From Labrenzia sp. R4_2 (GTDB taxonomy: Bacteria > Pseudomonadota > Alphaproteobacteria > Rhizobiales > Stappiaceae), in NCBI RefSeq assembly GCF_017743865.1, contig NZ_JAGHRJ010000006.1:62001-126000 (forward strand): a stretch of 64,000 bases of DNA, read 5' to 3'. This document shows, piece after piece, positions 19,001 through 27,315 of this stretch. The position numbers were made by a program, and so were the translations under genes. Numbering within the stretch: position 1 is the first letter of the stretch; every line of letters begins with the position of its first letter. The notes under the pieces were generated by a model that was given only the letters and a program-made list of their open reading frames with translations, searched no databases and was not told the DNA's origin.

Positions 19001-19430
19001 CTCGGCCAAAGGCGTCATTTTTCTCACGCTGGAAGATGAAGGCGGCATCGCCAACATCATTGTTTGGCCAAAGGTGTTTGAAAAATACCGGCCACTGGTA
19101 ATGGGAGCCCGCTTCTTGAAGGTTTCGGGGCGCGTCCAGAATGAAGCCGGGGTCATTCACGTGGTGGCAGATCATGTCGAGGACGTTACCGCACTGCTGT
19201 CCGATCTGTCCGACAAGTCTCTGGACGATGCCGGCCTGGCCCGTGCAGATGAGGTCAAACGGCCGGTGATTGAATTGACCGAAAAGATCAAGCCGGCCAG
19301 CCGCCTGATCCAGCTGATCCGCGATGTTCCAGAACTTCGAAAGGATGTCATACAGATCAAACCACACAAGGCCGCCGCCCTTGAGCGGCAAACAGTGAAA
19401 GCCCTGCCCGGCGGGCGGAATTTTCACTAG
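16038..19430 (+). CDS. dnaE2: Error-prone DNA polymerase DnaE2
   Basis: 1130 residues, a C-family polymerase used for translesion synthesis under SOS. Domains: PHP at about 10-280 ([28 protein letters not shown]), palm with [21 protein letters not shown] and the catalytic Asp386/Asp388/Asp390 in PDIDVDF, fingers ([19 protein letters not shown]), and a C-terminal OB fold (about 970-1050). It ends in GGRNFH like other DnaE2 proteins. Its ATG overlaps the imuB stop. The stop is only one base from the end of the convergent RND permease gene. Confidence 0.95.
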   Translation: [1130 protein letters not shown]

Positions 19431-19431
19431 A

Positions 19432-22400
19432 TCAGGCCGGTTCTTTTTTGATCGAAGGCTTGCCGCGAAATCCTGCGATCCGCTCACTGATCGACTGGAA
19501 GACAACATAAAGAACCGGGATCATCAAAAGCCCGAGAGTGCTGTCGATGATCATCCCCACGAACACGGGAAAGCCGATCGACACACGTCCGGCAGCTCCC
19601 GCGCCGCTTGCCAGTACGAGCGGGAGAACACCAAGAATGAAACACAACCCTGTCATGGTCACAGGCCGGAACCGCATGTGAGCTGCCTCAATCGCGGCCT
19701 CCTGAATGCTGTGCCCCTGTTCCCGCAGGTTCTTGGCGAACTCAACCACCATGATTGCTTTCTTCGCGGCCAAACCGATCAGCAATACCATGCCGATCTG
19801 GGCGTAGATGTTGTTGTTCAGGTTCGGGATGAACTGCAGCGGGATCAATGCGCCGAACACTGCAAACACGGTCGATGCCATGACGGACAGAGGCAGCACC
19901 CAGCTTTCATATTGGGCCACCAGGCAGAGATAGGCGAAAATCACCGCCAAGATAAGGATGTAGGTGACCAAACCACCGGCATCGACCTCCTGAAGCGTGA
20001 TGTCCGTCCAGTCAAAGCCGTAACCTTCCGGCAAGGATGTTTGGGCGACCTCTGCGAATTTCTGAATGCCAGTGCCGGAACTGAAACCCGGTTGGAGCTG
20101 GGCGTTGATCGAAGCCGAAGTGAAGAGGTTGTATCGGTAGATCGTCTGGGCGCCCAACACAGGCTCCGCGGTGATGAAAGTCCTCAGCGGCAAGGCTTCA
20201 CCGGCAGCGTTCTTGACGTAAATGCCCCGGACCTGGCTGGTTGTCTGCCGGAACTGCGCATCGGCCGACATCACCACCCAGTAGACGCGGCCGTCCTTGA
20301 CGAAATTGTTCACATAGAGAGAACCAAAGCTCGCCTGCAGTGCCGTAAAGATGTCGCTGACCTTGACCTGCAGGGCTTCGGCGCGGTCGCGGTCGATTGT
20401 CAGACTGTATTGCGGGGCCGTGGCCGAAAAGCTGCTGAAAGCCGACTGGAATTCAGGTTCCTTCATCAGCGCCGACAGAAATGCTGTCTTAACGGCGTCG
20501 AAATCCTCAATGTTGTTGGCCTTGTAGTCCAAGAGCTGCGCCGACAAGCCGCCGCTTGACCCAACGCCCTGGATCGTCGGCAATGGGAACACAAAGGACG
20601 TTGCTTCCGGGATCGCGGCCAGGGACCGGTTCAAGGACATCATGATGGCCCACCACTGGGTCTCACGGGTCTTGCGTTGATCCCAAGGGTCCAGCAACAA
20701 CACCAGAATTCCAACGTTCGACCTGTTGCCGGCGAGCAAACTGAACCCGGCCACAGACGTGATGGCTCCAACGCCCGGATGCTTTTGAACCTCTGCGCTG
20801 ATGTTTTGCACCACCTCTTGGGTCCGCTGGAGCGAGGCGCCATCCGGCAGCTCAATGCTGACAAACAACACGCCATTGTCCTCCGGGGGAATGAAGCCAG
20901 TCGGCGTGGTTTCAAACATGTAGATCGTTGCAGCGATAACGCCCGCGAACACAGCCAAAGAGGCCGGAATAAACCGGAGCATGAGCCTGACAATGGCAAC
21001 GTAGCCATCCCGCAGCTTGTCGATCAGCATTGGTATCAGGCGGAAAAGACCTTTCGGATGCCCGGTCCGGCGCGACAGAAACAACGAACACAGCACCGGG
21101 CCAAGCGTCAGGGCATTGATGGCAGACAGCGCGAAGGCAAATGTGATCGTCAAAGCGAACTGAAGATAGATCTCACCCGTGATCCCGGGAAAGAAACACA
21201 CCGGAACAAACACCGCCGCCAGAACGAATGTGGTTGCGATGATCGGCCGCGTCACCTGGCTCATCGCCTTCAACGTGGCTTCGCGCGGCTCAAGTCCATC
21301 CTCTTCCATGATCCGTTCGGTGTTTTCGATAATGACAATCGCATCATCGACCACCAGCGTGATCGCAAGCACAATTGCAAAGAGCGTAATCATGTTGGCG
21401 CTGAACCCGATCACATAGATGAGCGCCATGGTCCCAAGCAGGGAGACAGGAATTGCGATCGCCGGGATCAAGGTTGCCCGGATGCTAAGCAGAAAGAAAA
21501 AGGTGACCGAGATGACCAGGGCCGCCGTTATCGCCAGGGTCGATGCGATCTCTTCGATTGATTTTCGAACCGCCGTGGTCACGTCATAGGCAAGGACATA
21601 TTCCATGTCCTCGGGGAACTGTTTTGAGAGCTCCTCCATCTGGGAGCGGACGGCGTCCGCAACATCCAGGGCGTTTGCCCCACTTTCCTCAAAAATCGCA
21701 ATGATCGCAGATGGCTCGCCGTTGTAGAACGATGTCGCCGCATAACTCTCAGCGCCAAGCTCCACCCGCGCGATGTCTTTTAGTCGGATGAAAGAACCAT
21801 CATCCTGCGCTCCCAGGATGATTTGCTCAAACTGCTCTGCAGTCTCCAGCAGCCCTTGAGCGTCTAATGTGAATTGAAAAGACGTCTGCGCGTCGCTGAA
21901 AGGTGGGGCGCCAATCTGACCTGCAGCAGCTTCGACATTTTGCGCCTCGATGGCCGAGGAGACATCCGACGCGGACAAGTTCAGTGCCGCCATTTTTTCC
22001 GGGTTCAGCCAAACCCGCATGCTGTAGTTCAACGGCCCGAACTGGTTGACCAGCCCGACACCATCAATCCGGCTGAGCGGATCCTGAATGAAATCAGCGG
22101 CATAGTTGCTCAAATAGAGCTGACTGAACGTCTTGTTCGGTGACAGCAGATTGATCACCTGCAGCATGTCGCTGTTCTGCTTCGACGTGGAAATGCCAAG
22201 CTTTGTAACGGCTTCGGGCAGCAGGGGTGTAGCGAGCGCCACCCGGTTCTGAACATTGACCGCGGCAATATCGGGATCCGTGCCGATGTCGAATGTGACG
22301 GTCAGCTGATAGGTGCCTTCACTGGACGATTGGGACGACATGTAAATCATCCCGTCGACACCATTCACTTGTTCCTCGATCGGTGTCGCAACCGCATTTT

Positions 22401-22575
22401 GAATGAGGGCTGCGTTGGCGCCCGGAAAACTCGCAGTCACCTGAATTTGCGGGGGCGCAATGTTCGGAAACTGGGCGATTGGCACAAACCGGATGGCGAG
22501 TGCGCCAACCAGGACCGTGAGGACCGCAATGACGATGGCAAAGTTGGGCCGATCGATAAAGAATCTTGCAAGCAT
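19432..22575 (-). CDS. RND efflux permease, HAE-1 family (AcrB/MexB type)
   Basis: 1047 residues, an inner-membrane proton-driven drug exporter. Start MLARFFIDRPNFAIVIAVL and the TM4 proton-relay pair Asp410-Asp411 in ITLVVDDAIVIIEN are typical. Twelve membrane segments and two large periplasmic loops are apparent. It follows the adaptor gene with 14 bases between them, so the two form an operon. No outer-membrane channel gene (TolC type) is adjacent; it would be recruited from elsewhere. Substrate unknown. Confidence 0.95.
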   Translation of the reverse strand: MLARFFIDRPNFAIVIAVLTVLVGALAIRFVPIAQFPNIAPPQIQVTASFPGANAALIQNAVATPIEEQVNGVDGMIYMSSQSSSEGTYQLTVTFDIGTDPDIAAVNVQNRVALATPLLPEAVTKLGISTSKQNSDMLQVINLLSPNKTFSQLYLSNYAADFIQDPLSRIDGVGLVNQFGPLNYSMRVWLNPEKMAALNLSASDVSSAIEAQNVEAAAGQIGAPPFSDAQTSFQFTLDAQGLLETAEQFEQIILGAQDDGSFIRLKDIARVELGAESYAATSFYNGEPSAIIAIFEESGANALDVADAVRSQMEELSKQFPEDMEYVLAYDVTTAVRKSIEEIASTLAITAALVISVTFFFLLSIRATLIPAIAIPVSLLGTMALIYVIGFSANMITLFAIVLAITLVVDDAIVIIENTERIMEEDGLEPREATLKAMSQVTRPIIATTFVLAAVFVPVCFFPGITGEIYLQFALTITFAFALSAINALTLGPVLCSLFLSRRTGHPKGLFRLIPMLIDKLRDGYVAIVRLMLRFIPASLAVFAGVIAATIYMFETTPTGFIPPEDNGVLFVSIELPDGASLQRTQEVVQNISAEVQKHPGVGAITSVAGFSLLAGNRSNVGILVLLLDPWDQRKTRETQWWAIMMSLNRSLAAIPEATSFVFPLPTIQGVGSSGGLSAQLLDYKANNIEDFDAVKTAFLSALMKEPEFQSAFSSFSATAPQYSLTIDRDRAEALQVKVSDIFTALQASFGSLYVNNFVKDGRVYWVVMSADAQFRQTTSQVRGIYVKNAAGEALPLRTFITAEPVLGAQTIYRYNLFTSASINAQLQPGFSSGTGIQKFAEVAQTSLPEGYGFDWTDITLQEVDAGGLVTYILILAVIFAYLCLVAQYESWVLPLSVMASTVFAVFGALIPLQFIPNLNNNIYAQIGMVLLIGLAAKKAIMVVEFAKNLREQGHSIQEAAIEAAHMRFRPVTMTGLCFILGVLPLVLASGAGAAGRVSIGFPVFVGMIIDSTLGLLMIPVLYVVFQSISERIAGFRGKPSIKKEPA

Positions 22576-22589
22576 CGGACCGCCCCGGT

Positions 22590-23684
22590 TCAGGATTGCG
22601 TTTCAGTCGGGCTGACTTTGACGCCCTCATGGACCTTTTGCAGTCCCTGGATAACCACCGGATCTCCGGCCTGCAGGCCTTTGCTGACGACCCAGTCCCG
22701 CCCGATCTGATTGCCGAGGGTTACATCCCGCCGTTCAACGACATTGTCCTTTCCAACGACAAACACAAAGTGCCCCTTTGCATCGAGCTGAATTGCGGTC
22801 TGGGGAACAACGACCACTTCGCTTGCATTCGGGTCCTCGAATGTCACGGTAACCACTTGGCCGGGCACCAGAAGTGCATCCTTGTTGTCAAATGCTGCGC
22901 GCATTTCAACCGTGTCGGTGGCTGTTTCGACTTCGTTGCTGATGTAGTCGATCTTCCCGGCAGCCGGGTAAGTGGCGCCATCTGAAAGCTGCAGTTTCAC
23001 ATCAAGTGTCGAAGAGTTTTCAGAGACGAGCCCTTCCTGACGCTTCAGGATCAAGTCCCGTTCACTGATAAAAAACTTCACATGGATCGGGTCTATGCTG
23101 GTGATCGTCGCGAGCACGCCGGTGTTCGGCGTTATGAGGTTGCCCACATCGACGGGCGAGTCGGAGATCCGGCCATCGATCGGACTGGTGATGGTCGTGA
23201 AGCCCAGATTTATTTTTGCTGTATCGAGATCTGCTTGAGCCTCTCCCACTGCCGCTTGATCAGCCTTGTAATCCGCTTCAGCTGAATCGTAGACCGCCTG
23301 CGAAACATCGCCCCGGTCCAGCAGCTGCTTTTGCCGGTCGAGGTTGATTTTGCCGTTCAAGGCAGTGGCCTTCGCCCCGTCCAACGTCGCCTGTGCCTTG
23401 TCGGCACTTGCCTGATAGAGATCCTTTTCGATCTGGAAGAGCACATCACCCTTTTTGACGAGCCCCCCATCGGTGAATTTCTGGCTTTCCAGAACGCCTT
23501 CGACCCGCGCTTCCACTTTGACGGTGCTCACGGCTGCGACGCGGCCAACATAAACATCGGCCATTCCAGGCTTGGTGTTGGATGCCCGTTCCACCAGAAA
23601 CGCAGGCGCCGGATCGTCGGCGTGAGCCGGGATTAAACCAAATGCGAAAATAGAAAAAACGAAAGCTGAGGCGAAAAACTTCAT
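22590..23684 (-). CDS. RND efflux periplasmic adaptor (membrane fusion protein)
   Basis: 364 residues with an N-terminal signal sequence (FFASAFVFSIFAFGLIPAHA). Barrel-sandwich segments VKVEARVEGVLESQKFTDGGLVKKGDVLFQIE and TITSPIDGRISD frame a helical hairpin of about 90 residues rich in Ala, Asp and Gln (given here as parts of the protein). It bridges the permease to an outer-membrane channel. GGAG lies before the ATG at 23684. The upstream region (23685-23808) has a TTGACC-like box and the palindrome GACCGGTC (23738-23745). Confidence 0.94.
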   Translation of the reverse strand: MKFFASAFVFSIFAFGLIPAHADDPAPAFLVERASNTKPGMADVYVGRVAAVSTVKVEARVEGVLESQKFTDGGLVKKGDVLFQIEKDLYQASADKAQATLDGAKATALNGKINLDRQKQLLDRGDVSQAVYDSAEADYKADQAAVGEAQADLDTAKINLGFTTITSPIDGRISDSPVDVGNLITPNTGVLATITSIDPIHVKFFISERDLILKRQEGLVSENSSTLDVKLQLSDGATYPAAGKIDYISNEVETATDTVEMRAAFDNKDALLVPGQVVTVTFEDPNASEVVVVPQTAIQLDAKGHFVFVVGKDNVVERRDVTLGNQIGRDWVVSKGLQAGDPVVIQGLQKVHEGVKVSPTETQS

Positions 23685-23808
23685 GAAGTCAGGCTCCTGC
23701 CGTTGCGCGGCTTGGCCTAGACTTGCACCCTATTGCAGACCGGTCAAATGAACCGTTTTGGAACCATCGCGGAAATAGCCGCGCGTATTCACCAACTTTC
23801 GCGCCGGA

Positions 23809-24372
23809 TCACGTTGCGATCTGCGGTCTCAGCGTTGTCAGGAGTGCCGGGTCATTTCGAACCCGCGCAATGATCATGCCTCCCTCAAGAAGTGCCAGAG
23901 CTGACAAGGCCTGCGCCTTGATCTCTTCTTCTGACCGATTTTGGGCCCATTCGGTTCTGCTCAGGCTCACGGTCATCCACTCTGAAACACGGTCAAAAAA
24001 CGACTTGGCCTCAGAGACAACACTTTCCGGCAGCCCTGCGGATTCTGCTGCCAGAATTCCGCAAAGACACATTTGCCCATCTGAACCAAGCGCGGAGACA
24101 AACAGGCCGTGAAGCTTTTTAACAATTTCAGACGCGATCGCTGGCCCATCTTCAGGGTCACCGAGCGCGTTTAAGAAACGGTCCGTATAGCGGCGCGCCA
24201 CCTTTGCGCCGAGATCTTCTTTCGTCGGGAAATAATAATGGACACTTGAGCTCTTCACCCCAACGCCGGACGCAAGATCGCGGAAACTCACACCGTTATA
24301 GCCATTCTTACGAATGAGGCTCTCGGCGAGGTCCAAAATTTTCCCTTCTGTTTCGGCAGCATTCCGGCTCAT
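23809..24372 (-). CDS. TetR/AcrR family transcriptional regulator
   Basis: 187 residues. N-terminal HTH at about 25-50 (FRDLASGVGVKSSSVHYYF) and a helical ligand-binding domain with CLCGILAAESAGLP, a motif seen in a subgroup of TetR proteins. ATG 24372 follows GAGG at a good distance; TTG 24393 lies inside an operator. It stands upstream of the RND genes on the same strand and is divergent from an SDR gene. The two inverted repeats in the intergenic region suggest it controls itself and the SDR gene (inference). Confidence 0.9.
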   Translation of the reverse strand: MSRNAAETEGKILDLAESLIRKNGYNGVSFRDLASGVGVKSSSVHYYFPTKEDLGAKVARRYTDRFLNALGDPEDGPAIASEIVKKLHGLFVSALGSDGQMCLCGILAAESAGLPESVVSEAKSFFDRVSEWMTVSLSRTEWAQNRSEEEIKAQALSALALLEGGMIIARVRNDPALLTTLRPQIAT

Positions 24373-24382
24373 GACACCCTCA

Positions 24383-24404
24383 CTATCTATCAATCAGTAG
24401 ATAG
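24383..24404. promoter_or_regulatory. Putative TetR operator 1
   Basis: Perfect inverted repeat CTATCTA / TAGATAG with an 8-nt spacer, ten bases upstream of the TetR start codon, so it covers the regulator's own translation start region. Confidence 0.6.
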
Positions 24405-24407
24405 GTC

Positions 24408-24436
24408 TTGACACCAGCTTTCGCAATCCCAATATC
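24408..24436 (+). promoter_or_regulatory. Putative promoter of the SDR gene
   Basis: TTGACA at 24408-24413 and AATATC at 24431-24436 with a 17-nt spacer, between the two TetR operators. The -10 match is weak. Confidence 0.35.
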
Positions 24437-24450
24437 CCGGTCATCGTTTT

Positions 24451-24468
24451 CTACCTATCAGTAGATAG
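24451..24468. promoter_or_regulatory. Putative TetR operator 2
   Basis: CTACCTATC then AGTAGATAG: the same half sites as operator 1, with four central bases missing and one substitution. It would lie just past the start point of the SDR transcript, 20 bases before its ATG. Confidence 0.55.
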
Positions 24469-24487
24469 ATAACTTGGAGAACCTGAA

Positions 24488-25255
24488 ATGACTGAGACAG
24501 TAGCAATCATACAAGGCGGAACGTCCGGCATGGGCCTTGCCACTGCAAAACGGCTGGCCGCCAGGAACGTGCCCCTTGTTCTTATCGGGCGGAACGCTGA
24601 CAAACTCTCAACCGCAAAGGCAGAGATTGAAGCTGCATACGAGGTCAATGTTCAAACATGGCAAGCCGATGTGACCGATCAAAACGACGTTGCTGAGCTT
24701 GTTGAGCGTATTGAAGGTCTGCGAACACCGATTGGATATCTGGTCAATGCGGCCGGTGCCTTCAGTCCGAAACCGTTCCTCGACCATACGCCGGAGGACT
24801 ATGACCTGTATCACGCGTTCAACCGCGGCACGTTTCAGATCACCCAGGCCGTTGCGCGGAAAATGGTGGAGCGTGAAGCCGGATCTATCGTCAATCTTGG
24901 CTCGATGTGGGCACACCAGGCCGTGAAGGCGACGCCGTCTTCCGCCTACTCCATGGCAAAGGCCGGCCTGCACGCTCTCACACAGCATTTGGCCATGGAG
25001 CTTGGAGATTATGGGGTCCGGGTTAATGCCGTTGCCCCGGCTGTTGTCGAAACGCCGATTTATGGCGCGTTTATCCCGGAGGACCAGATCACGCAAACTC
25101 TGAAGGACGGCTTCGACGCATTCCATCCAATCGGACGGATCGGCACGGCCGACGATGTTGCCGCGACCGTGGACTTTCTGCTCTCCGATCAGGCCGGTTG
25201 GGTGACCGGAGCAGTCTGGGACGTTGACGGCGGTGTCATGGCCGGCCGGTGCTAA
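24488..25255 (+). CDS. SDR family NAD(P)-dependent oxidoreductase
   Basis: 255 residues, a classical short-chain dehydrogenase/reductase. Nucleotide-binding motif GGTSGMG at residues 10-16, NAAG in the middle, and the catalytic Tyr154-x-x-x-Lys158 (YSMAK) after a Ser. GGAG lies about 9 nt upstream of ATG 24488. Substrate cannot be predicted. It is divergent from the TetR gene and is likely its repressed target; reactive carbonyl or quinone reduction would fit that arrangement but is a guess. Confidence 0.92.
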   Translation: MTETVAIIQGGTSGMGLATAKRLAARNVPLVLIGRNADKLSTAKAEIEAAYEVNVQTWQADVTDQNDVAELVERIEGLRTPIGYLVNAAGAFSPKPFLDHTPEDYDLYHAFNRGTFQITQAVARKMVEREAGSIVNLGSMWAHQAVKATPSSAYSMAKAGLHALTQHLAMELGDYGVRVNAVAPAVVETPIYGAFIPEDQITQTLKDGFDAFHPIGRIGTADDVAATVDFLLSDQAGWVTGAVWDVDGGVMAGRC

Positions 25256-25274
25256 GCGTCAACTGAAATACAAA

Positions 25275-25303
25275 GGGCTGCCCAAATCGGGTGGCCCTGT
25301 TTT
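25275..25303 (+). terminator. Terminator after the SDR gene
   Basis: 9-bp stem GGGCTGCCC / GGGTGGCCC (two G-U wobbles in RNA), 5-nt loop, then TGTTTT. Confidence 0.65.
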
Positions 25304-25695
25304 CAGATCGCTTCAACATAGTACCAGCGGCCGGATTTTTTCCGGAACCGGCTGTTTTCCCGGTGGGTGTGCAGTGTTCCGCCGGACAGATACTTGGCCT
25401 CAAAGAGCACCGTCCCGTCGCGATCCGCTTCGCTTCCTTTGCCGGTCTCAAGAACCCTCAAGCCCGTCCAGTGGTTTTCCGACGCCCACCGGGCCGTGGC
25501 CGCAAAATCGAACCCTGCCTGATATTTCGGCCAGAGCGTCTCTTTCAGGTACGCAATATTCTCACGCACATAAGCCGTGTAACGCGACCGCATCAAAGCC
25601 TCTGCGGTCTTTGGCGTTTGGCGTCCCTCCAGATAAGGACCGCAACAAGCCGAAAATGCAGCGCCAGATCCACAGGGGCAATCCGTATCCGCCAT
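25303..25695 (-). CDS. YchJ-like protein with SEC-C zinc motif
   Basis: 130 residues. N-terminal SEC-C type zinc knuckle with Cys6, Cys8, Cys17 and Cys18 (CPCGSG...CC) followed by the YchJ domain: ALMRSRYTAYV, LKETLWP and a C-terminal GRWYYVEA. Members are small cytosolic proteins of the NTF2-like fold with unknown function. ATG 25695 is chosen over the TTG at 25713 because homologues begin close to the Cys motif. Convergent with the SDR gene. Confidence 0.88.
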   Translation of the reverse strand: MADTDCPCGSGAAFSACCGPYLEGRQTPKTAEALMRSRYTAYVRENIAYLKETLWPKYQAGFDFAATARWASENHWTGLRVLETGKGSEADRDGTVLFEAKYLSGGTLHTHRENSRFRKKSGRWYYVEAI

Positions 25696-25800
25696 ATCCA
25701 AGTTCCGTTCCAATTCACTCTATAGATCGCAGTCTCTATCACCACCTATAACAGGACGCTATGCTGCTCCCAACTTGATCAGATCAACTGCGGCGGCGGC

Positions 25801-26775
25801 ATGAAACTTGCGACCTTTAACCTGGAATCTTTTGGCACAGACAGGATCGATGAAGATCTGCTGGCCCGGCGGATCGAAGCTCTGAGGCCAAAGCTTCTGG
25901 AGCTCGAAGCTGACATCTTATGTCTTCAGGAAGTCAACGCCCAAAAAATCAAGGGCCAATCCAGCCGGCAGTTTCACGATCTGGAGCGTCTGATTGAAGG
26001 CACGCCTTATCAGGACTTCTCCCTGTCCGGCAGCTTGCGTCCATCCGGAAAAGGGCCTGGCGACCGGCACAATCTCGTTGTGCTGTCGCGGTATCCGGTT
26101 CTCTCAGAAGAAAGTCTTTATCACCGCCACGCGGAGCCGCCACTTTGGCGGCCGGGAACCGCCGAACCCGGATATGACGAACCACAGGCGACTGCTTTCG
26201 ACCGGCCGGTACAGCAGCTTCAAATCGACTTGGGCACATGGCGCCCCTTGCACGTGTTCAACGTGCATCTGCGCGCGCCCATCGCTGCCCAAATCCGGGG
26301 CGGCAAAGACTCGGATCACAATTGGGCCTCTGTCTCTGCTTGGGCAGAAGGGTATCATCTCTCGGTTTTGAAACAGACAGCGCAAGCACTTGAACTTCGT
26401 CTTGGGGCGGAGGCTCTGTTCGATGAAGATCCGGACGCCCAGATCATCCTGACCGGCGACTTCAATGCAACCGGCGAAACCCGGGCGCTGAGGCTATTGC
26501 GGGCGGACCCGCACGATACCGGAGTCCCGGACCTTGGCTACCGGCAGCTTTATCAACTGGACGCAGCCCTTCCTTTGGAGCAACGAAAAACCGTGCTTCA
26601 CAAAGGCCGGGCCCAGACCCTGGATCATGTGCTCGCGAGCCGCTCCATGACGGACCGGGTTGCGCACATCAAGGTGTTTAATGCGGCTTTGCCGGATGAG
26701 ATCCTTGAAGGCGACAATCCCGATTATGCCGGCTCCTACCACGCCGCAATGTGCGTGGACTTCGACATGTCGTAA
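25801..26775 (+). CDS. Endonuclease/exonuclease/phosphatase family protein
   Basis: 324 residues, a single EEP (DNase I-like) domain. Motifs in order: FNLESF near the start, ADILCLQEVN (metal-binding Glu), the VHLRAP segment, GDFNAT (Asp and Asn of the active site) and LDHVLAS (catalytic His). No signal peptide, so probably cytoplasmic. Family members hydrolyse phosphodiesters in nucleic acids, lipids or small molecules; the substrate is not deducible. Convergent with the cytochrome c gene, nine bases between stops. Confidence 0.88.
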   Translation: MKLATFNLESFGTDRIDEDLLARRIEALRPKLLELEADILCLQEVNAQKIKGQSSRQFHDLERLIEGTPYQDFSLSGSLRPSGKGPGDRHNLVVLSRYPVLSEESLYHRHAEPPLWRPGTAEPGYDEPQATAFDRPVQQLQIDLGTWRPLHVFNVHLRAPIAAQIRGGKDSDHNWASVSAWAEGYHLSVLKQTAQALELRLGAEALFDEDPDAQIILTGDFNATGETRALRLLRADPHDTGVPDLGYRQLYQLDAALPLEQRKTVLHKGRAQTLDHVLASRSMTDRVAHIKVFNAALPDEILEGDNPDYAGSYHAAMCVDFDMS

Positions 26776-26784
26776 GAGGTTTGG

Positions 26785-27132
26785 TTATTCGTTTGCCAAC
26801 GACTGGATATACCCGGCGAGATTGGCAATCTCGATGTTGCCGAGTGTCATGTTTGGCATTTGCGGGTGGGGGTTGGCGAGAAAGGTTGCCAGTTTCGGCG
26901 CATCCCAACTCTGATCCTTGGCCATGTCATAAAAACTCGGCAACGACACACTGGACGCCGTCGCCTGATCGTTGGAGACGAGATGGCAGGACGCACACCA
27001 TTGAAGCGCCAGATCTTTTCCCGCGGCGACATCGGCCGCAACCGCCGACGACACAGGAGCGACGGCCGTTAGGCTGAAGCCCAAAACGAGCGCTCGAAAA
27101 CCTCTCCGCCACATTTTGGACCGTTCAACCAT
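26785..27132 (-). CDS. Small monohaem cytochrome c
   Basis: 115 residues with a signal peptide (hydrophobic core ALVLGFSLTAVAPVSSAVA), so periplasmic or membrane-tethered. One haem site CASCH at residues 46-50 and a Met-rich segment PHPQMPNMTL that supplies the distal ligand. GGAGAG lies 7 nt before ATG 27132; GTG 27147 overlaps that site. A soluble electron carrier of class I; its partner is not evident from the neighbours. Confidence 0.9.
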   Translation of the reverse strand: MVERSKMWRRGFRALVLGFSLTAVAPVSSAVAADVAAGKDLALQWCASCHLVSNDQATASSVSLPSFYDMAKDQSWDAPKLATFLANPHPQMPNMTLGNIEIANLAGYIQSLANE

Positions 27133-27315
27133 TTTCGCTCTCTCCACATCTCAATCACGGTTCGCAGTCTGTCTGATCGAACCGGCCTCTTCCTTGTCCT
27201 GCATCAAATCATGCTCATGAGCCTGTCTGCAACTTTTCAGAAAACCCCATTGCCGCATCCGGCATCCTCGTCCACAGTCTGAAGTTGAAAACCTACAAGA
27301 TAATCGGAGATCTGG

